Position numbers and translations under genes: made by a program. Shown in pieces: positions 1-7,726 of a stretch of DNA of 64,000 nucleotides. Below the pieces are notes generated by a model. It saw only the letters and a program-made list of their open reading frames with translations. It searched no databases and was not told the DNA's origin. Origin of the DNA: Patulibacter defluvii (GTDB taxonomy: Bacteria > Actinomycetota > Thermoleophilia > Solirubrobacterales > Solirubrobacteraceae); contig NZ_JAWZSQ010000008.1 in the NCBI RefSeq assembly GCF_034096925.1, positions 124,001 through 188,000 of the forward strand, read 5' to 3'. How positions within the stretch are numbered: the first letter of the stretch is position 1; every line of letters starts with the position of its first letter.

Positions 1-447
1 GGCCTCCAGCAGCATCGCGACCCGCTGGCGGACCAGCTCGCGGTCGCGCTCGATCCGCTCGCGGACCGGGCCAGGCGTGCCCTCCGGGGCGAGCAGGATC
101 GGGCGCCAGGTCAGCGGGTCGCCGCCGACGATCTCGACCATCCGGCGGACGGTCGTGGCCACGAACGCGTCCGGGTCCTGCAGGTCGAGGTCGAGCGGCA
201 GGACCTCGGTCAGCTGGGCCAGCGCCCGCTGCTCCTGCCTCTCCAGCAGAGCGTAGAGCAGCGGCTCGAGCCCGTCGAAGGCCCCGTAGACGACCGGGCG
301 GGTGACGTCGGCCTCGCGCGCGATCGCGTCGATCGAGAGCCGGCCGTAGCCGTCGCGGGCGATCACCTCGATCGCGGCGTCGAGCAGCTGTTCGCGCCGC
401 TGCTCGATCGGCATCCGGGGGGTGTAGGGGCGACGGGTCCCGGCCAT
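1..447 (-). CDS. TetR-family transcriptional regulator, 3' end cut by window edge
   Basis: The first 149 codons are visible, from an ATG at 447. Residues about 16-60 form a TetR-type helix-turn-helix: EQRREQLLDAAIEVIARDGY, then a recognition helix containing READVTRPVVYGAF. This is the usual TetR start followed by the beginning of a ligand-binding domain. The gene is divergent from the MpaB-family oxygenase, with 66 bp between the two start codons. That is the usual arrangement for a TetR repressor controlling its neighbour, so regulation of the oxygenase is likely (inference). The ligand is unknown and the C-terminal domain lies outside the window. Confidence 0.85.
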   Translation of the reverse strand, partial: MAGTRRPYTPRMPIEQRREQLLDAAIEVIARDGYGRLSIDAIAREADVTRPVVYGAFDGLEPLLYALLERQEQRALAQLTEVLPLDLDLQDPDAFVATTVRRMVEIVGGDPLTWRPILLAPEGTPGPVRERIERDRELVRQRVAMLLEA

Positions 448-476
448 GGGGCTCCGACGAGCGTCCCAGAATCCGC

Positions 477-506
477 TTGCCGATGAAAGCTACGCGGCTG
501 TAGTAT
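477..506 (+). promoter_or_regulatory. Promoter of the MpaB-like gene, probably leaderless, with a possible TetR operator
   Basis: A -35 TTGCCG (477-482), an 18-bp spacer and a -10 TAGTAT (501-506) stand out in a G+C-rich background. The ATG follows only 7 bp after the -10, so transcription would start at or next to the start codon (leaderless mRNA, inferred). The spacer holds a short inverted repeat, CTAC-N6-GTAG (490-503), which could be the operator of the divergent TetR protein; the arms are short, so this part is weak. Confidence 0.5.
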
Positions 507-513
507 TTGTCCC

Positions 514-1608
514 ATGCCGCTCCCGTTCCGTCGCCGCGAGCCGATCGTCCCCCACGAGGACCACGGCTTCTTCGGGCCCGACTCCGTCACCTGGCGGGTC
601 TGGAGCTACCCGACCTCGCTGACGGTCGGGTTCCAGCGGGCGGTGGTGATCGAGGAGCTCGATCCGGCCCTGATCGCCGCCGTCGACCAGACCGACGCCG
701 TCCGCTACCGGCCGCGGACCCGCTACGACCGCACGCTCCGCTACTTCGCGCTGGTCGCCTTCGGCTCGACCCGCGCCACCAGCAAGGCCGCCGACGTGTT
801 GGTCAAGGTCCACTCGAAGGCGGTCGGGATCGAGCCGCTGAGCGGCAACGGCTACGACGCCAACGATCCCCACTCGCAGCTGTGGATCCACCTGACCGCC
901 TGGCACTCGATCCTCTACGCCTACGAGCGCTACGGCCCCGGCAAGCTCTCGGCCGAGGACGAGGCCCGCTACTGGCAGGAGTGCGCGGTCGCCGCCGAGC
1001 TGCAGACCTGCGACCCGGCCGACGTCCCGCGCACGCGCGAGGGCATCCGCGCGTACTTCGCCGAGATGCGGCCGCGGCTGGCGGGGTCGGAGGCGGCCCA
1101 GTCGATGATGGACCACCTGCTGAACGCCGAGGTGATGCTGCCGCCGCTGCCGCGGGTGCTGGCGCCCGCGCGCTGGGTGGTCAACCGCGTGCTGCGCGCC
1201 GCCACGATCGCCACGATGCCGCGCTGGATGCGCAAGCTCGGCGGGCTCCGTCAGCCGCGGGCGGTCGACGTGCTGGTGCGGCCGCTGATGCGCGTCAGCT
1301 TCGCTGTCGCCCACCTCAGCCGGCGGCTGGAGCTGGTGCTGCTGGGCTACCTCTCGCCGGCGACCGTGCCGGTGGTCGCCCCGATCCTGCTCGGGATCCC
1401 GCCGCAGCGGCCCGAGACCCTGACCCCCGCCGAGGCCCGCGAGCGCTACGGCTACGACCGCCCGGCCGAGGCGCACCTGGCCTGGCGGGCGAAGCAGCGG
1501 GAGCGAGTGCTGGAGCAGGGCCAGGCGCCGAGCGACGCCGGCCTGGTCGAGTCCGAGGCGATCCTCGGCTCGATGGCCGCCGCCGGCGCGCCGCCCGCCG
1601 GCGACTGA
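514..1608 (+). CDS. MpaB/DUF2236-family oxygenase-like protein
   Basis: A 364-residue protein of the DUF2236 family, which includes MpaB (mycophenolic acid pathway) and bacterial rubber oxygenase Lcp; studied members bind haem b. The start FFGPDSVTWRV, the central VLVKVHSKAVG and the HLTAWHSILYAYERYG segment, with its family-typical histidines, fit this family and its length. No signal peptide is seen, so a cytoplasmic or peripheral enzyme is likely. The ATG at 514 is used because a promoter-like -10 lies 7 bp upstream. Divergent from the TetR gene, so probably induced by its ligand. The substrate cannot be told from sequence. Confidence 0.75.
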   Translation: MPLPFRRREPIVPHEDHGFFGPDSVTWRVWSYPTSLTVGFQRAVVIEELDPALIAAVDQTDAVRYRPRTRYDRTLRYFALVAFGSTRATSKAADVLVKVHSKAVGIEPLSGNGYDANDPHSQLWIHLTAWHSILYAYERYGPGKLSAEDEARYWQECAVAAELQTCDPADVPRTREGIRAYFAEMRPRLAGSEAAQSMMDHLLNAEVMLPPLPRVLAPARWVVNRVLRAATIATMPRWMRKLGGLRQPRAVDVLVRPLMRVSFAVAHLSRRLELVLLGYLSPATVPVVAPILLGIPPQRPETLTPAEARERYGYDRPAEAHLAWRAKQRERVLEQGQAPSDAGLVESEAILGSMAAAGAPPAGD

Positions 1609-1611
1609 GGC

Positions 1612-3720
1612 TCAGCGCGGACGGACGGCGACCGCGGCGGTCGTCGCCCGCCCGGCCCGGACCCGCAGCAGCAGCGCGTCGCGCGCGGCCGGGGCGGCGA
1701 GCGCCAGCGCGAAGCGGCCGTCGCGCCGCAGCCGCCCGCGCGCGACCGCCGTCCAGCTGCCGCAGCCGTCGCGGCGCTCCAGCCGCACGGGCACCCGCCG
1801 GGCGTCGCCGCGGACGTGGCCGCGGACCGCGATCCGGGCCCCGTCGGCGTCGGCGTCGTCGATCCACGCCCGCCGCCGCAGGCCGAGCCAGGCCGACGCG
1901 CGGCCGGTCCCGTCGACCAGCCGGTAGGCGGCCCGTCGCGCCCGCGGCGCCGGCAGGTCGAGGGCGACCCGGCCGTCGGCGGCCGGGGCCGTGGTGGCGA
2001 CGGTCCGCGCCCGTCCGCCGGGCCGGTCGCGGCGGACGACCCGCAGCGGGCCGGACGCGGTCGCCGCGCCCCGCAGCCGCACCCGGGGACCGGTCCGCCG
2101 CACGTCGCTGAGGGCCAGGCCGGAGGCGACGCAGCGGGTCAGCGCCGCCGTCGCGTCGATCCCGTTGGCGGCGTCCGGCTCGAGCGTGCCGCTGCGGGCG
2201 TAGGCCGGCGTCGTCACCCGCCCGTCGCCGATCCGCGCCACGCCGCTGACCGATCCCTGCCAGTAGACGCCGCCGCGCGGGGCGGCGTTGCCGGCCAGCT
2301 GCAGCGTGTCGTTCAGCAGCGTCGCGCCGAGGAAGGACGGCCCGCCGACCAGCCGCCCGCTGGCGGCGTCGATCGCGGCGAAGGCGAAGCGGTCGAGCGG
2401 CGTGGTCGCGGCCCCGTCGCCGCCGAGCGGGCCGCTGCGGACCGTGGTGTAGACGAGGCCGTCGGCGAGCGAGAGCTTCGGCACCGCCGCCGACCGGACC
2501 GCGTTGGTCCAGACCTCGTGGCAGCCGCGGCCGTCGGGGTCGACGTCGACCCGGGTCATCCCGCCGGCGAAGACCCCGTCGTGGTCGTCGGGGCCGATCG
2601 GGCCGGCGTCGTCGGGGTAGGCGGGGTAGGGGTAGCCGAGCGTGCTGGCCACGATCACGCCGCGGCCGGAGCCGATCGGCGAGTTCTCCGACCCGCTGGC
2701 GCCGGCGGGCAGGACCGGGATCCGGCAGATCGGCCGCGGGGCGCGGTCGCGGCGGCCGGCGAGCGCGTCGTAGACCAGCAGCCGCGAGCGGGGCGCGGCG
2801 TTGTCGACGATCGCCAGGTACTCGCTGCCGTGGACGGGCCCGAAGTAGGTCGGCGTCGAGCCGGTGCCGTGGCTCAGCTGGCCGGGCTTGCGGTAGGGAC
2901 CGCGGTCGTAGGGCGCCCGCCACAGGATCCGCGGCCGGCCGTCGGCGGCGACGTCCAGCTCGTAGAGGGCGTGGGTGGTGGCGATCGCGGTCGCGTGGGG
3001 ACCGCTGGAGATGCTGTTGGCGACCGTCTCGTCGCGGCCCAGGCGCAGCAGCGCGGCGCGACCGCTGGCCGGATCGACGGTGCCGGCGACCCCGGAGGCG
3101 GTGGCGATCCAGACCCGTCCCCGCCAGTCCGGCGTCAGGCCGACGACCCCGCCGCAGAGGCTGCCGGCGCAGGCCGCGCGGAGGGCGGGGGCCAGGTCGA
3201 CGTCGGCGACGATCCGCAGCGTCCAGCCGCCGGCGGGGCCGGGGTCGCGACCGTGGGCGATCCGCAGCAGCCGTCCCTGGCCGGTCACCAGCACCAGCCG
3301 GTCGCGCTGGTCCAGGTAGGTGTAGACGCCGCCGAAGAGGTTGCCGACCGGCAGCGCCAGCGCGGCCAGCGAGGCGCCGCTCTGGGGGTCGAGCAGGTGG
3401 ACGATCGGGGCGCGGTCGCTCTGGCGGGTGCAGAGCGCGACCGGGCGCTCGTCGCGGCCGATCACGATCGCCGGGCAGGCGGCGCCGAGCCCGACGCTGC
3501 GGACGCTCAGGCCGGGACCGGCTCCGGGCCCCGCGAACGGCGTGACGTCGGACGAGCCGCTGTCGCCGTGCATGGTGGCGGCGCCGGTCGGGGCGGTGAA
3601 GGGGTTCGGCGGCTGGAGCGGGCCGAAGGGCGCCGCGGTCGCGCCGGTCGGCCCGGCCGCGAGGCCCGCGGCGGCGAGCATGAGGGTCGCCGCCGCGCGG
3701 GCCGTTCGCCGAAATCCCAT
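1612..3720 (-). CDS. Secreted beta-propeller-like protein of unknown function
   Basis: A 702-residue protein with a cleavable signal peptide (RR near the N-terminus, Ala/Leu core, cleavage near ATAAPFG around residue 30). The body has repeated short beta-type blades such as GQGRLLRIAHGRDPG and DWRGRVWIATASGVAG, and VDPASG/IDAASG/LDPQSG turns typical of PQQ- or SMP30-like propellers. The last 150 residues are Arg/Ala-rich and resemble beta-sandwich domains. It ends 3 bp from the convergent MpaB stop. A CTATAT/TATATC -10-like sequence lies 13-18 bp upstream of the ATG. No enzyme motif was recognised, so function is open. Confidence 0.6.
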   Translation of the reverse strand: MGFRRTARAAATLMLAAAGLAAGPTGATAAPFGPLQPPNPFTAPTGAATMHGDSGSSDVTPFAGPGAGPGLSVRSVGLGAACPAIVIGRDERPVALCTRQSDRAPIVHLLDPQSGASLAALALPVGNLFGGVYTYLDQRDRLVLVTGQGRLLRIAHGRDPGPAGGWTLRIVADVDLAPALRAACAGSLCGGVVGLTPDWRGRVWIATASGVAGTVDPASGRAALLRLGRDETVANSISSGPHATAIATTHALYELDVAADGRPRILWRAPYDRGPYRKPGQLSHGTGSTPTYFGPVHGSEYLAIVDNAAPRSRLLVYDALAGRRDRAPRPICRIPVLPAGASGSENSPIGSGRGVIVASTLGYPYPAYPDDAGPIGPDDHDGVFAGGMTRVDVDPDGRGCHEVWTNAVRSAAVPKLSLADGLVYTTVRSGPLGGDGAATTPLDRFAFAAIDAASGRLVGGPSFLGATLLNDTLQLAGNAAPRGGVYWQGSVSGVARIGDGRVTTPAYARSGTLEPDAANGIDATAALTRCVASGLALSDVRRTGPRVRLRGAATASGPLRVVRRDRPGGRARTVATTAPAADGRVALDLPAPRARRAAYRLVDGTGRASAWLGLRRRAWIDDADADGARIAVRGHVRGDARRVPVRLERRDGCGSWTAVARGRLRRDGRFALALAAPAARDALLLRVRAGRATTAAVAVRPR

Positions 3721-3786
3721 AATCCTGGTCAGGATATAGGCGAACCGGGTGGCGCGGCGGGCGGCCGCGCCGGGGGAGCGGGAGGG

Positions 3787-4191
3787 CTAGGCGCAGCGGT
3801 GGGTGGCGAAGCCGTCGGTGCCGGTGTGGACGTAGGCGTCGCTGACCCAGCCGCCGCCGATGATCTTGTTCCAGATGTTCGAGCGGCCGTAGGTGCCGGA
3901 GACCCACGAGCGGGTCCGCTTCTGGCAGATGATCCGCACGTAGCTGCCGTTGCGGACCTGGCGGATCTGCTTGGCGCCGGCCCGCGGCGTGGCCCGGACG
4001 CCGAGCGTCCAGCCCTTGGCGACCTTGACCTTGCCGGGGATCGTGTTCGGCGGCGGGCAGGGCGTGCCGTTGTCGTCGATGCAGCGGGCCTGTGAGACGG
4101 CGGGCACGGTCAGGGCGGTGGCCGGCAGGGCGGCGAGCGCGGCGGTGGCGGCCAGCGCGACGCGGCCGCGACGGGAGCGGAGGGCGAGCAT
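3787..4191 (-). CDS. Small secreted SH3-like protein
   Basis: A 134-residue protein with a signal peptide (RRGRVALAATAALAALPATA, cleavage near residue 32) and one bacterial SH3-like domain: WTLGVRATPRAGAKQIRQVR, SYVRIICQ and SNIWNKIIGGGWVSDAYV. Two cysteine pairs (CIDDNGTPC and the IICQ/HRCA cysteines) could form disulfides. The ATG at 4191 is preferred over an upstream in-frame start because GAGGAG lies 9 bp before it and the signal peptide then starts at once. Such domains often bind cell-wall peptides; the ligand is unknown. It lies downstream of map on the same strand, 162 bp away. Confidence 0.65.
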   Translation of the reverse strand: MLALRSRRGRVALAATAALAALPATALTVPAVSQARCIDDNGTPCPPPNTIPGKVKVAKGWTLGVRATPRAGAKQIRQVRNGSYVRIICQKRTRSWVSGTYGRSNIWNKIIGGGWVSDAYVHTGTDGFATHRCA

Positions 4192-4353
4192 GGGGGGCTC
4201 CTCGGACGGGGGACGGGACGGCGGGCCGGTGCCCGCCGGCCGGGCGGGGGGACCCGGCGACAGGGAGGACCCTATGGCGCGTCCGGGGCGGCGGCGAGCG
4301 CTTCTCATCCGCTTCTCACGACCGCTGAGAGGGCCGTGAGAGAGGTGCCGGCG

Positions 4354-5238
4354 CTACTCGTCGACGTGACGGGTGAGGACCTCGACGCCGGTCTCGGTGA
4401 CGAGCACGGTGTGCTCCTCCTGGGCCGAGCGCTGGCCGTCGACGGTGACCGCCGTCCAGCCGTCCTCGTCCCAGATCCGGGCGTCGGGCGAGCCGAGGTT
4501 CAGCATCGGCTCGATCGTGAAGGTCATGCCGGGGAAGAACCGCTCGGTCGCCCGGCGGTCGTAGTTGTGCTGGACGTGGAGCCCGTCGTGGAAGTCGGGC
4601 CCGATCCCGTGGCCGCCGAACTGGGTGACGATCCCGTAGCGGTTGCGGACGACCTTCTCGATCGCCTTGCCGATGTCGCGCACCTGGCCGCCGGGCTTGA
4701 CGGCGGCGATCCCGGCCTCGAGCGCCCGCTTGGTGGCGTCCATCAGGTCGCGCGAGCGCTGGTCGATCTCGCCGACGGCGAAGGTCTGGTTGAGGTCGCC
4801 GTGGACCCCGTCGACGTAGGCGGTGACGTCGATGCAGACGATGTCGCCCTCGTAGAGCTGGGTGTCGAGGTCGGGGATCCCGTGGCAGATGACCTCGTTG
4901 ATCGAGGCGCAGATCGACTTCGGGTAGTGGTGGTAGTTGAGCGTCGAGGGATACGCACCGCGGCTGATCATCGCCTCGTGGGCGATCTCGTCGAGCGCGT
5001 CGGTGGTGACCCCGGGAGCGATCGCGGCGGCGACCGCGGCCAGCGCGTCGCTGGCGATCTCGCTCGCGTGCCGCATCCCCTCCAGCTCGGCGGCGGTCCG
5101 CGGGCGGGGGCGCTTCGGCGCCGGCGGCTCCCCGAGCAGCGCGTACGGCGGCTTCGCGATCCCCTTCGGGACCTTGCGCCGCGGCGAGATGCGCCCGGGA
5201 CGGAGCGGAGGACGGGTGGAGGTCGGAGCGGACACCAC
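4354..5238 (-). CDS. map: Type I methionine aminopeptidase with N-terminal extension
   Basis: Removes the initiator methionine from nascent proteins in the cytoplasm. The 294-residue protein has all five metal ligands: D137 (CIDVTAY), D148 (HGDLNQT), H210 (GGHGIGPDFH), E243 (TIEPML) and E275 (QEEHTVLV), plus the substrate-binding His in ICHGIPD. The first 45 residues are a Pro/Arg-rich extension ending in PPAPKRPRPRTAAELEGM, as in the longer actinobacterial MetAP1c form. It is a single gene facing the 5.2-6.1 kb repeat region, where its promoter must lie. The assignment is secure. Confidence 0.96.
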   Translation of the reverse strand: MVSAPTSTRPPLRPGRISPRRKVPKGIAKPPYALLGEPPAPKRPRPRTAAELEGMRHASEIASDALAAVAAAIAPGVTTDALDEIAHEAMISRGAYPSTLNYHHYPKSICASINEVICHGIPDLDTQLYEGDIVCIDVTAYVDGVHGDLNQTFAVGEIDQRSRDLMDATKRALEAGIAAVKPGGQVRDIGKAIEKVVRNRYGIVTQFGGHGIGPDFHDGLHVQHNYDRRATERFFPGMTFTIEPMLNLGSPDARIWDEDGWTAVTVDGQRSAQEEHTVLVTETGVEVLTRHVDE

Positions 5239-6056
5239 GTTCCAGGGTAGCGCCGGGGGTCGGCTGGTCGGTGCTGCGGTGCGGCTGGGCGGTGCGGGGT
5301 GAGCGGCCGGCCGGTGTGGGCGGGTCGGGATCGTCTGCGGGTGGCGCGGCCGGTGGAGCGCGTGGTCGGCCGGTGGCGGTCACCGCCGGTGGTCGCGGTT
5401 CGGGGACGTGGTGGCGCCGACGGGCGCCTTCGTGACTCGCGGCCCGGCAGTGAGGGGGGAGGGACGGGAACGCGCGGCCGGGTCCGCGGGGGTCGGGTGG
5501 CGGGGCGCGTTGCGGGGGGGCGAACGTCGCACGCCCGGCCCACCCCTCGTCGCCGTGTGACGTTTCGGTGCCTGGGCGGGGGCGAACGTCGCATCGTCGG
5601 TGGAGCGGCCGGGGCGTGTGACGTTCGCGCCCCTCGACGGGGGGCCGACCGCGTAGTGGCGTCAATCCACCCCTGCCCCCGCGAACTGGCGTCATTCCAT
5701 ACCGCTCAGCGGGACGGATCCCAACCACTTCGCCTGGGTAGGGGCGGATTGACGCCAGTTCCGCCCGCCGCCCGCCGCCCGCCGCCTGCCGATGGCCACG
5801 GCCCGCCCGCCGCCGCGGCTCGCCGAGCGACTCCGCCACGCAGCGCTGAGGCCCCGACCCCCGCTCCCCTCACTGCCTGGTCGCGAGCGCCGACGCGGGT
5901 CGTCGACGGCGCGGCCGCCGCGAAACGCCGACCAGCAGCGGTGACGTTCACCGGCCGACCGCGCGCTCGACCGGCCGCGCCACCCCGCGGATCTCCCCGA
6001 GCAGCCTCACCGACCGGCCGCGAACCGGCCTTAAAGGCCCAAATCCATCCGGGTAT
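5239..6056. other. Gene-free 0.8-kb divergent spacer between map and the SAM-IV riboswitch
   Basis: No convincing gene was found; long open frames here look like G+C artefacts. The stretch contains the inverted-repeat family listed separately (5514-5760) and a further small palindrome, GGTGA-CGT-TCACC, at 5939-5951. It must also contain the map promoter, which was not pinned down. Confidence 0.6.
5514..5760. repeat. Cluster of inverted repeats in two families (TGYGACGTTCG and TGGCGTCAATCC)
   Basis: Family A, read TGYGACGTTYCG or TGYGACGTTCG, occurs four times in alternating orientation: 5521-5531 (-), 5556-5567 (+), 5583-5593 (-) and 5617-5627 (+). Neighbouring copies can pair, and the outer pair can also pair over about 20 bp. 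Family B, ACTGGCGTCAATCC followed by CRCCCCTRCC, occurs at 5655-5668 (+), 5685-5698 (+, variant) and 5736-5760 (-). Some copies carry a CACCCCT core, also seen in the hairpin array near 34 kb. Function is unknown. Confidence 0.6.
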
Positions 6057-6085
6057 TTGGCATTTCGCGCGGCGACTGCTACCGT
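6057..6085 (+). promoter_or_regulatory. Promoter driving the SAM-IV riboswitch transcript
   Basis: A -35 TTTGCA (6057-6062), exactly 17 bp, then a -10 TACCGT (6080-6085). The predicted transcription start, 7-8 bp further on, coincides with the first base pair of the riboswitch at 6093, which supports the assignment. Confidence 0.65.
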
Positions 6086-6092
6086 CCGCCGC

Positions 6093-6208
6093 GGTCAAGA
6101 GTGCCAGCGCCAAGCCCCGGCTCGCTGGCCGGCAACCCTCCGACCGCGGTGGGGTGCCCCGGGTGATGACCAGGCGCGCAGGACGGTCCTGCGCAGCAAG
6201 CGCGGACC
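6093..6208 (+). promoter_or_regulatory. SAM-IV riboswitch
   Basis: The sequence carries the conserved actinobacterial SAM-IV core: GGTCAAGAGTGCCAGCG, AAGCCCCGGCTCGCTGGCC, GGCAACCCTCC, GCGGTGGGGTGCCCCGGGTG and ATGACCAGG, then a variable hairpin (GCGCAGGACGGTCCTGCGC) and GCAAGCGCGGACC. The 5' GGTCA pairs with the TGACC before the variable hairpin. Known SAM-IV RNAs bind S-adenosylmethionine and lower expression of sulfur genes. The 3' edge can also form GGACCC-N8-GGGTCC (6204-6223) ahead of the ribosome-binding AGGAG, a possible expression platform. It controls the SufS-like aminotransferase 40 bp downstream. Confidence 0.93.
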
Positions 6209-6247
6209 CTGTCGTACGGGTCCGGGAACCACCCAGCAGGAGACCCG

Positions 6248-7711
6248 ATGAGCAGCACCCTGGCCCCGAGCACCGCCCGCCCGCGCGCCGCGACGCCGAC
6301 CGGCACGCCCGCGCCCGCGCCGACCGCCGCCGCGCCCGCCACCGCCCCGCCGACCGCCGCGCCCGCCACCGCCCCGCCGACCGCCGAGCAGCCGCTGCTG
6401 CCGGTCGTCGGCGCCGACCTGGCCGTGCCGCTGCTCGGCGGCGGCCGCGTTCGCTACGTCGGCCTCGACTACGCCGCGACCGCCCCCGCGCTTCGCACCG
6501 TCGCCGACCGGATCGAGCGGCTGCTGCCCTTCACCGGCAGCGTCCACCGCGGCGCCGGCCTGCCCTCACAGGCCTCGAGCGCCGCCTACGAGGCCGCCCG
6601 CCGGACCGTCCACGAGGCCGTCGGCGGCCGGCCCGAGGACGTCGTCGTCTTCACCCGCAACACGACCGACGCCACCAACCTGCTGGCCCGCAGCGTCCCG
6701 CCCGCCGCCGGCGACGTGATCACGCTCGACATCGAGCACCACGCCACCCTCCTGCCCTGGCGCTCCACCGGCCACCGCTGCGTGCCGCACGCCCCGACGA
6801 TCGAGCAGACGCTGGAGCGGCTGGCCCTCGCCCTGCGCACCCGCCGCGCGGCGCTGCTGGCCGTGACCGCGGCCTCGAACGTGACCGGCGAGCTGCTGCC
6901 GCTCGACCGGATCGTGGCCCTCGCCCACGAGCACGGCACCCGGGTCCTGATCGACGGCGCCCAGCTGCTCGCCCACCGCACGATCGACCTCTCGACGCTC
7001 CACGCCGACTACCTGGCCTTCTCCGGCCACAAGCTCTACGCCCCCTACGGCGCCGGCGTGCTCGTCGGCCGCCGCGACTGGCTCGACGCCGCCCCGCCCT
7101 ACCTGGCCGGCGGCGGCGCCGTCCGCGACGTCACCCTCGACGGCACCGTCTGGGCCGAGGCTCCCGCCCGCCACGAGGCCGGCACCCCCAACCTGCTCGG
7201 CGCGGTCGCGATCGCCGAGGCGCTGCGGACCCTTGCCGCCAGCGACGGGATCGCCGCCCACGAGGAGACCCTCCGGCGGCGGCTGGTCGACGGGCTCGCC
7301 GGCCTCGACGGCGTCCGCCCGCTGCGGATCTGGCGCGACGCCCCCGACGCGATCGGCGTCGTCGCCTTCACCGTCGACGGCTTCGCTCCCGGCCACGTCG
7401 GCGCCTTCCTCTCCGCCGAGCACGGGATCGGGATCCGCGACGGCCGCTTCTGCGCCCACCCGCTGCTCGCCCGCCTCGGCCTGCCCGAGGGCGCCCTGCG
7501 GGCCAGCTTCGGCGTCGGCTCGCGCGCGGCTGACGTCGACCGGCTGGTCGAGGCCGTCCGCTGCCTGACCACCGTCGGCCCCCGCCACCGCTACGCGGCC
7601 GGCCCCGCCGGCTGGGCGCCGGTCGACGACGACCGCGACCTCGACGGCTGGCTGGCCGGGACCGCCGACGCCGTCGCCGAGCTGCCGCCCTCGCCCTGCG
7701 CCACCGGCTGA
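6248..7711 (+). CDS. SufS-like class V aminotransferase / cysteine desulfurase, SAM-riboswitch controlled
   Basis: A 487-residue PLP enzyme. The SGHKLYAPYGAGVL motif gives the PLP lysine K262, IEHHATLLPW the ring-stacking histidine, and RDGRFCAHPL a cysteine at C402, in the place of the catalytic persulfide cysteine of SufS-type desulfurases (family R-x-G-x-x-C-A). It therefore probably mobilises sulfur from cysteine or a related thiol amino acid; an epimerase or lyase role cannot be excluded. The first 50 residues are a low-complexity Ala/Pro/Thr tail with a repeated TAAPATAPP unit, probably disordered. AGGAG lies 6 bp before the ATG. SAM control places it in sulfur metabolism. No suf/isc partner genes are nearby. 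Confidence 0.8.
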   Translation: MSSTLAPSTARPRAATPTGTPAPAPTAAAPATAPPTAAPATAPPTAEQPLLPVVGADLAVPLLGGGRVRYVGLDYAATAPALRTVADRIERLLPFTGSVHRGAGLPSQASSAAYEAARRTVHEAVGGRPEDVVVFTRNTTDATNLLARSVPPAAGDVITLDIEHHATLLPWRSTGHRCVPHAPTIEQTLERLALALRTRRAALLAVTAASNVTGELLPLDRIVALAHEHGTRVLIDGAQLLAHRTIDLSTLHADYLAFSGHKLYAPYGAGVLVGRRDWLDAAPPYLAGGGAVRDVTLDGTVWAEAPARHEAGTPNLLGAVAIAEALRTLAASDGIAAHEETLRRRLVDGLAGLDGVRPLRIWRDAPDAIGVVAFTVDGFAPGHVGAFLSAEHGIGIRDGRFCAHPLLARLGLPEGALRASFGVGSRAADVDRLVEAVRCLTTVGPRHRYAAGPAGWAPVDDDRDLDGWLAGTADAVAELPPSPCATG

Positions 7712-7726
7712 GGCGGGCCGCCGGCG

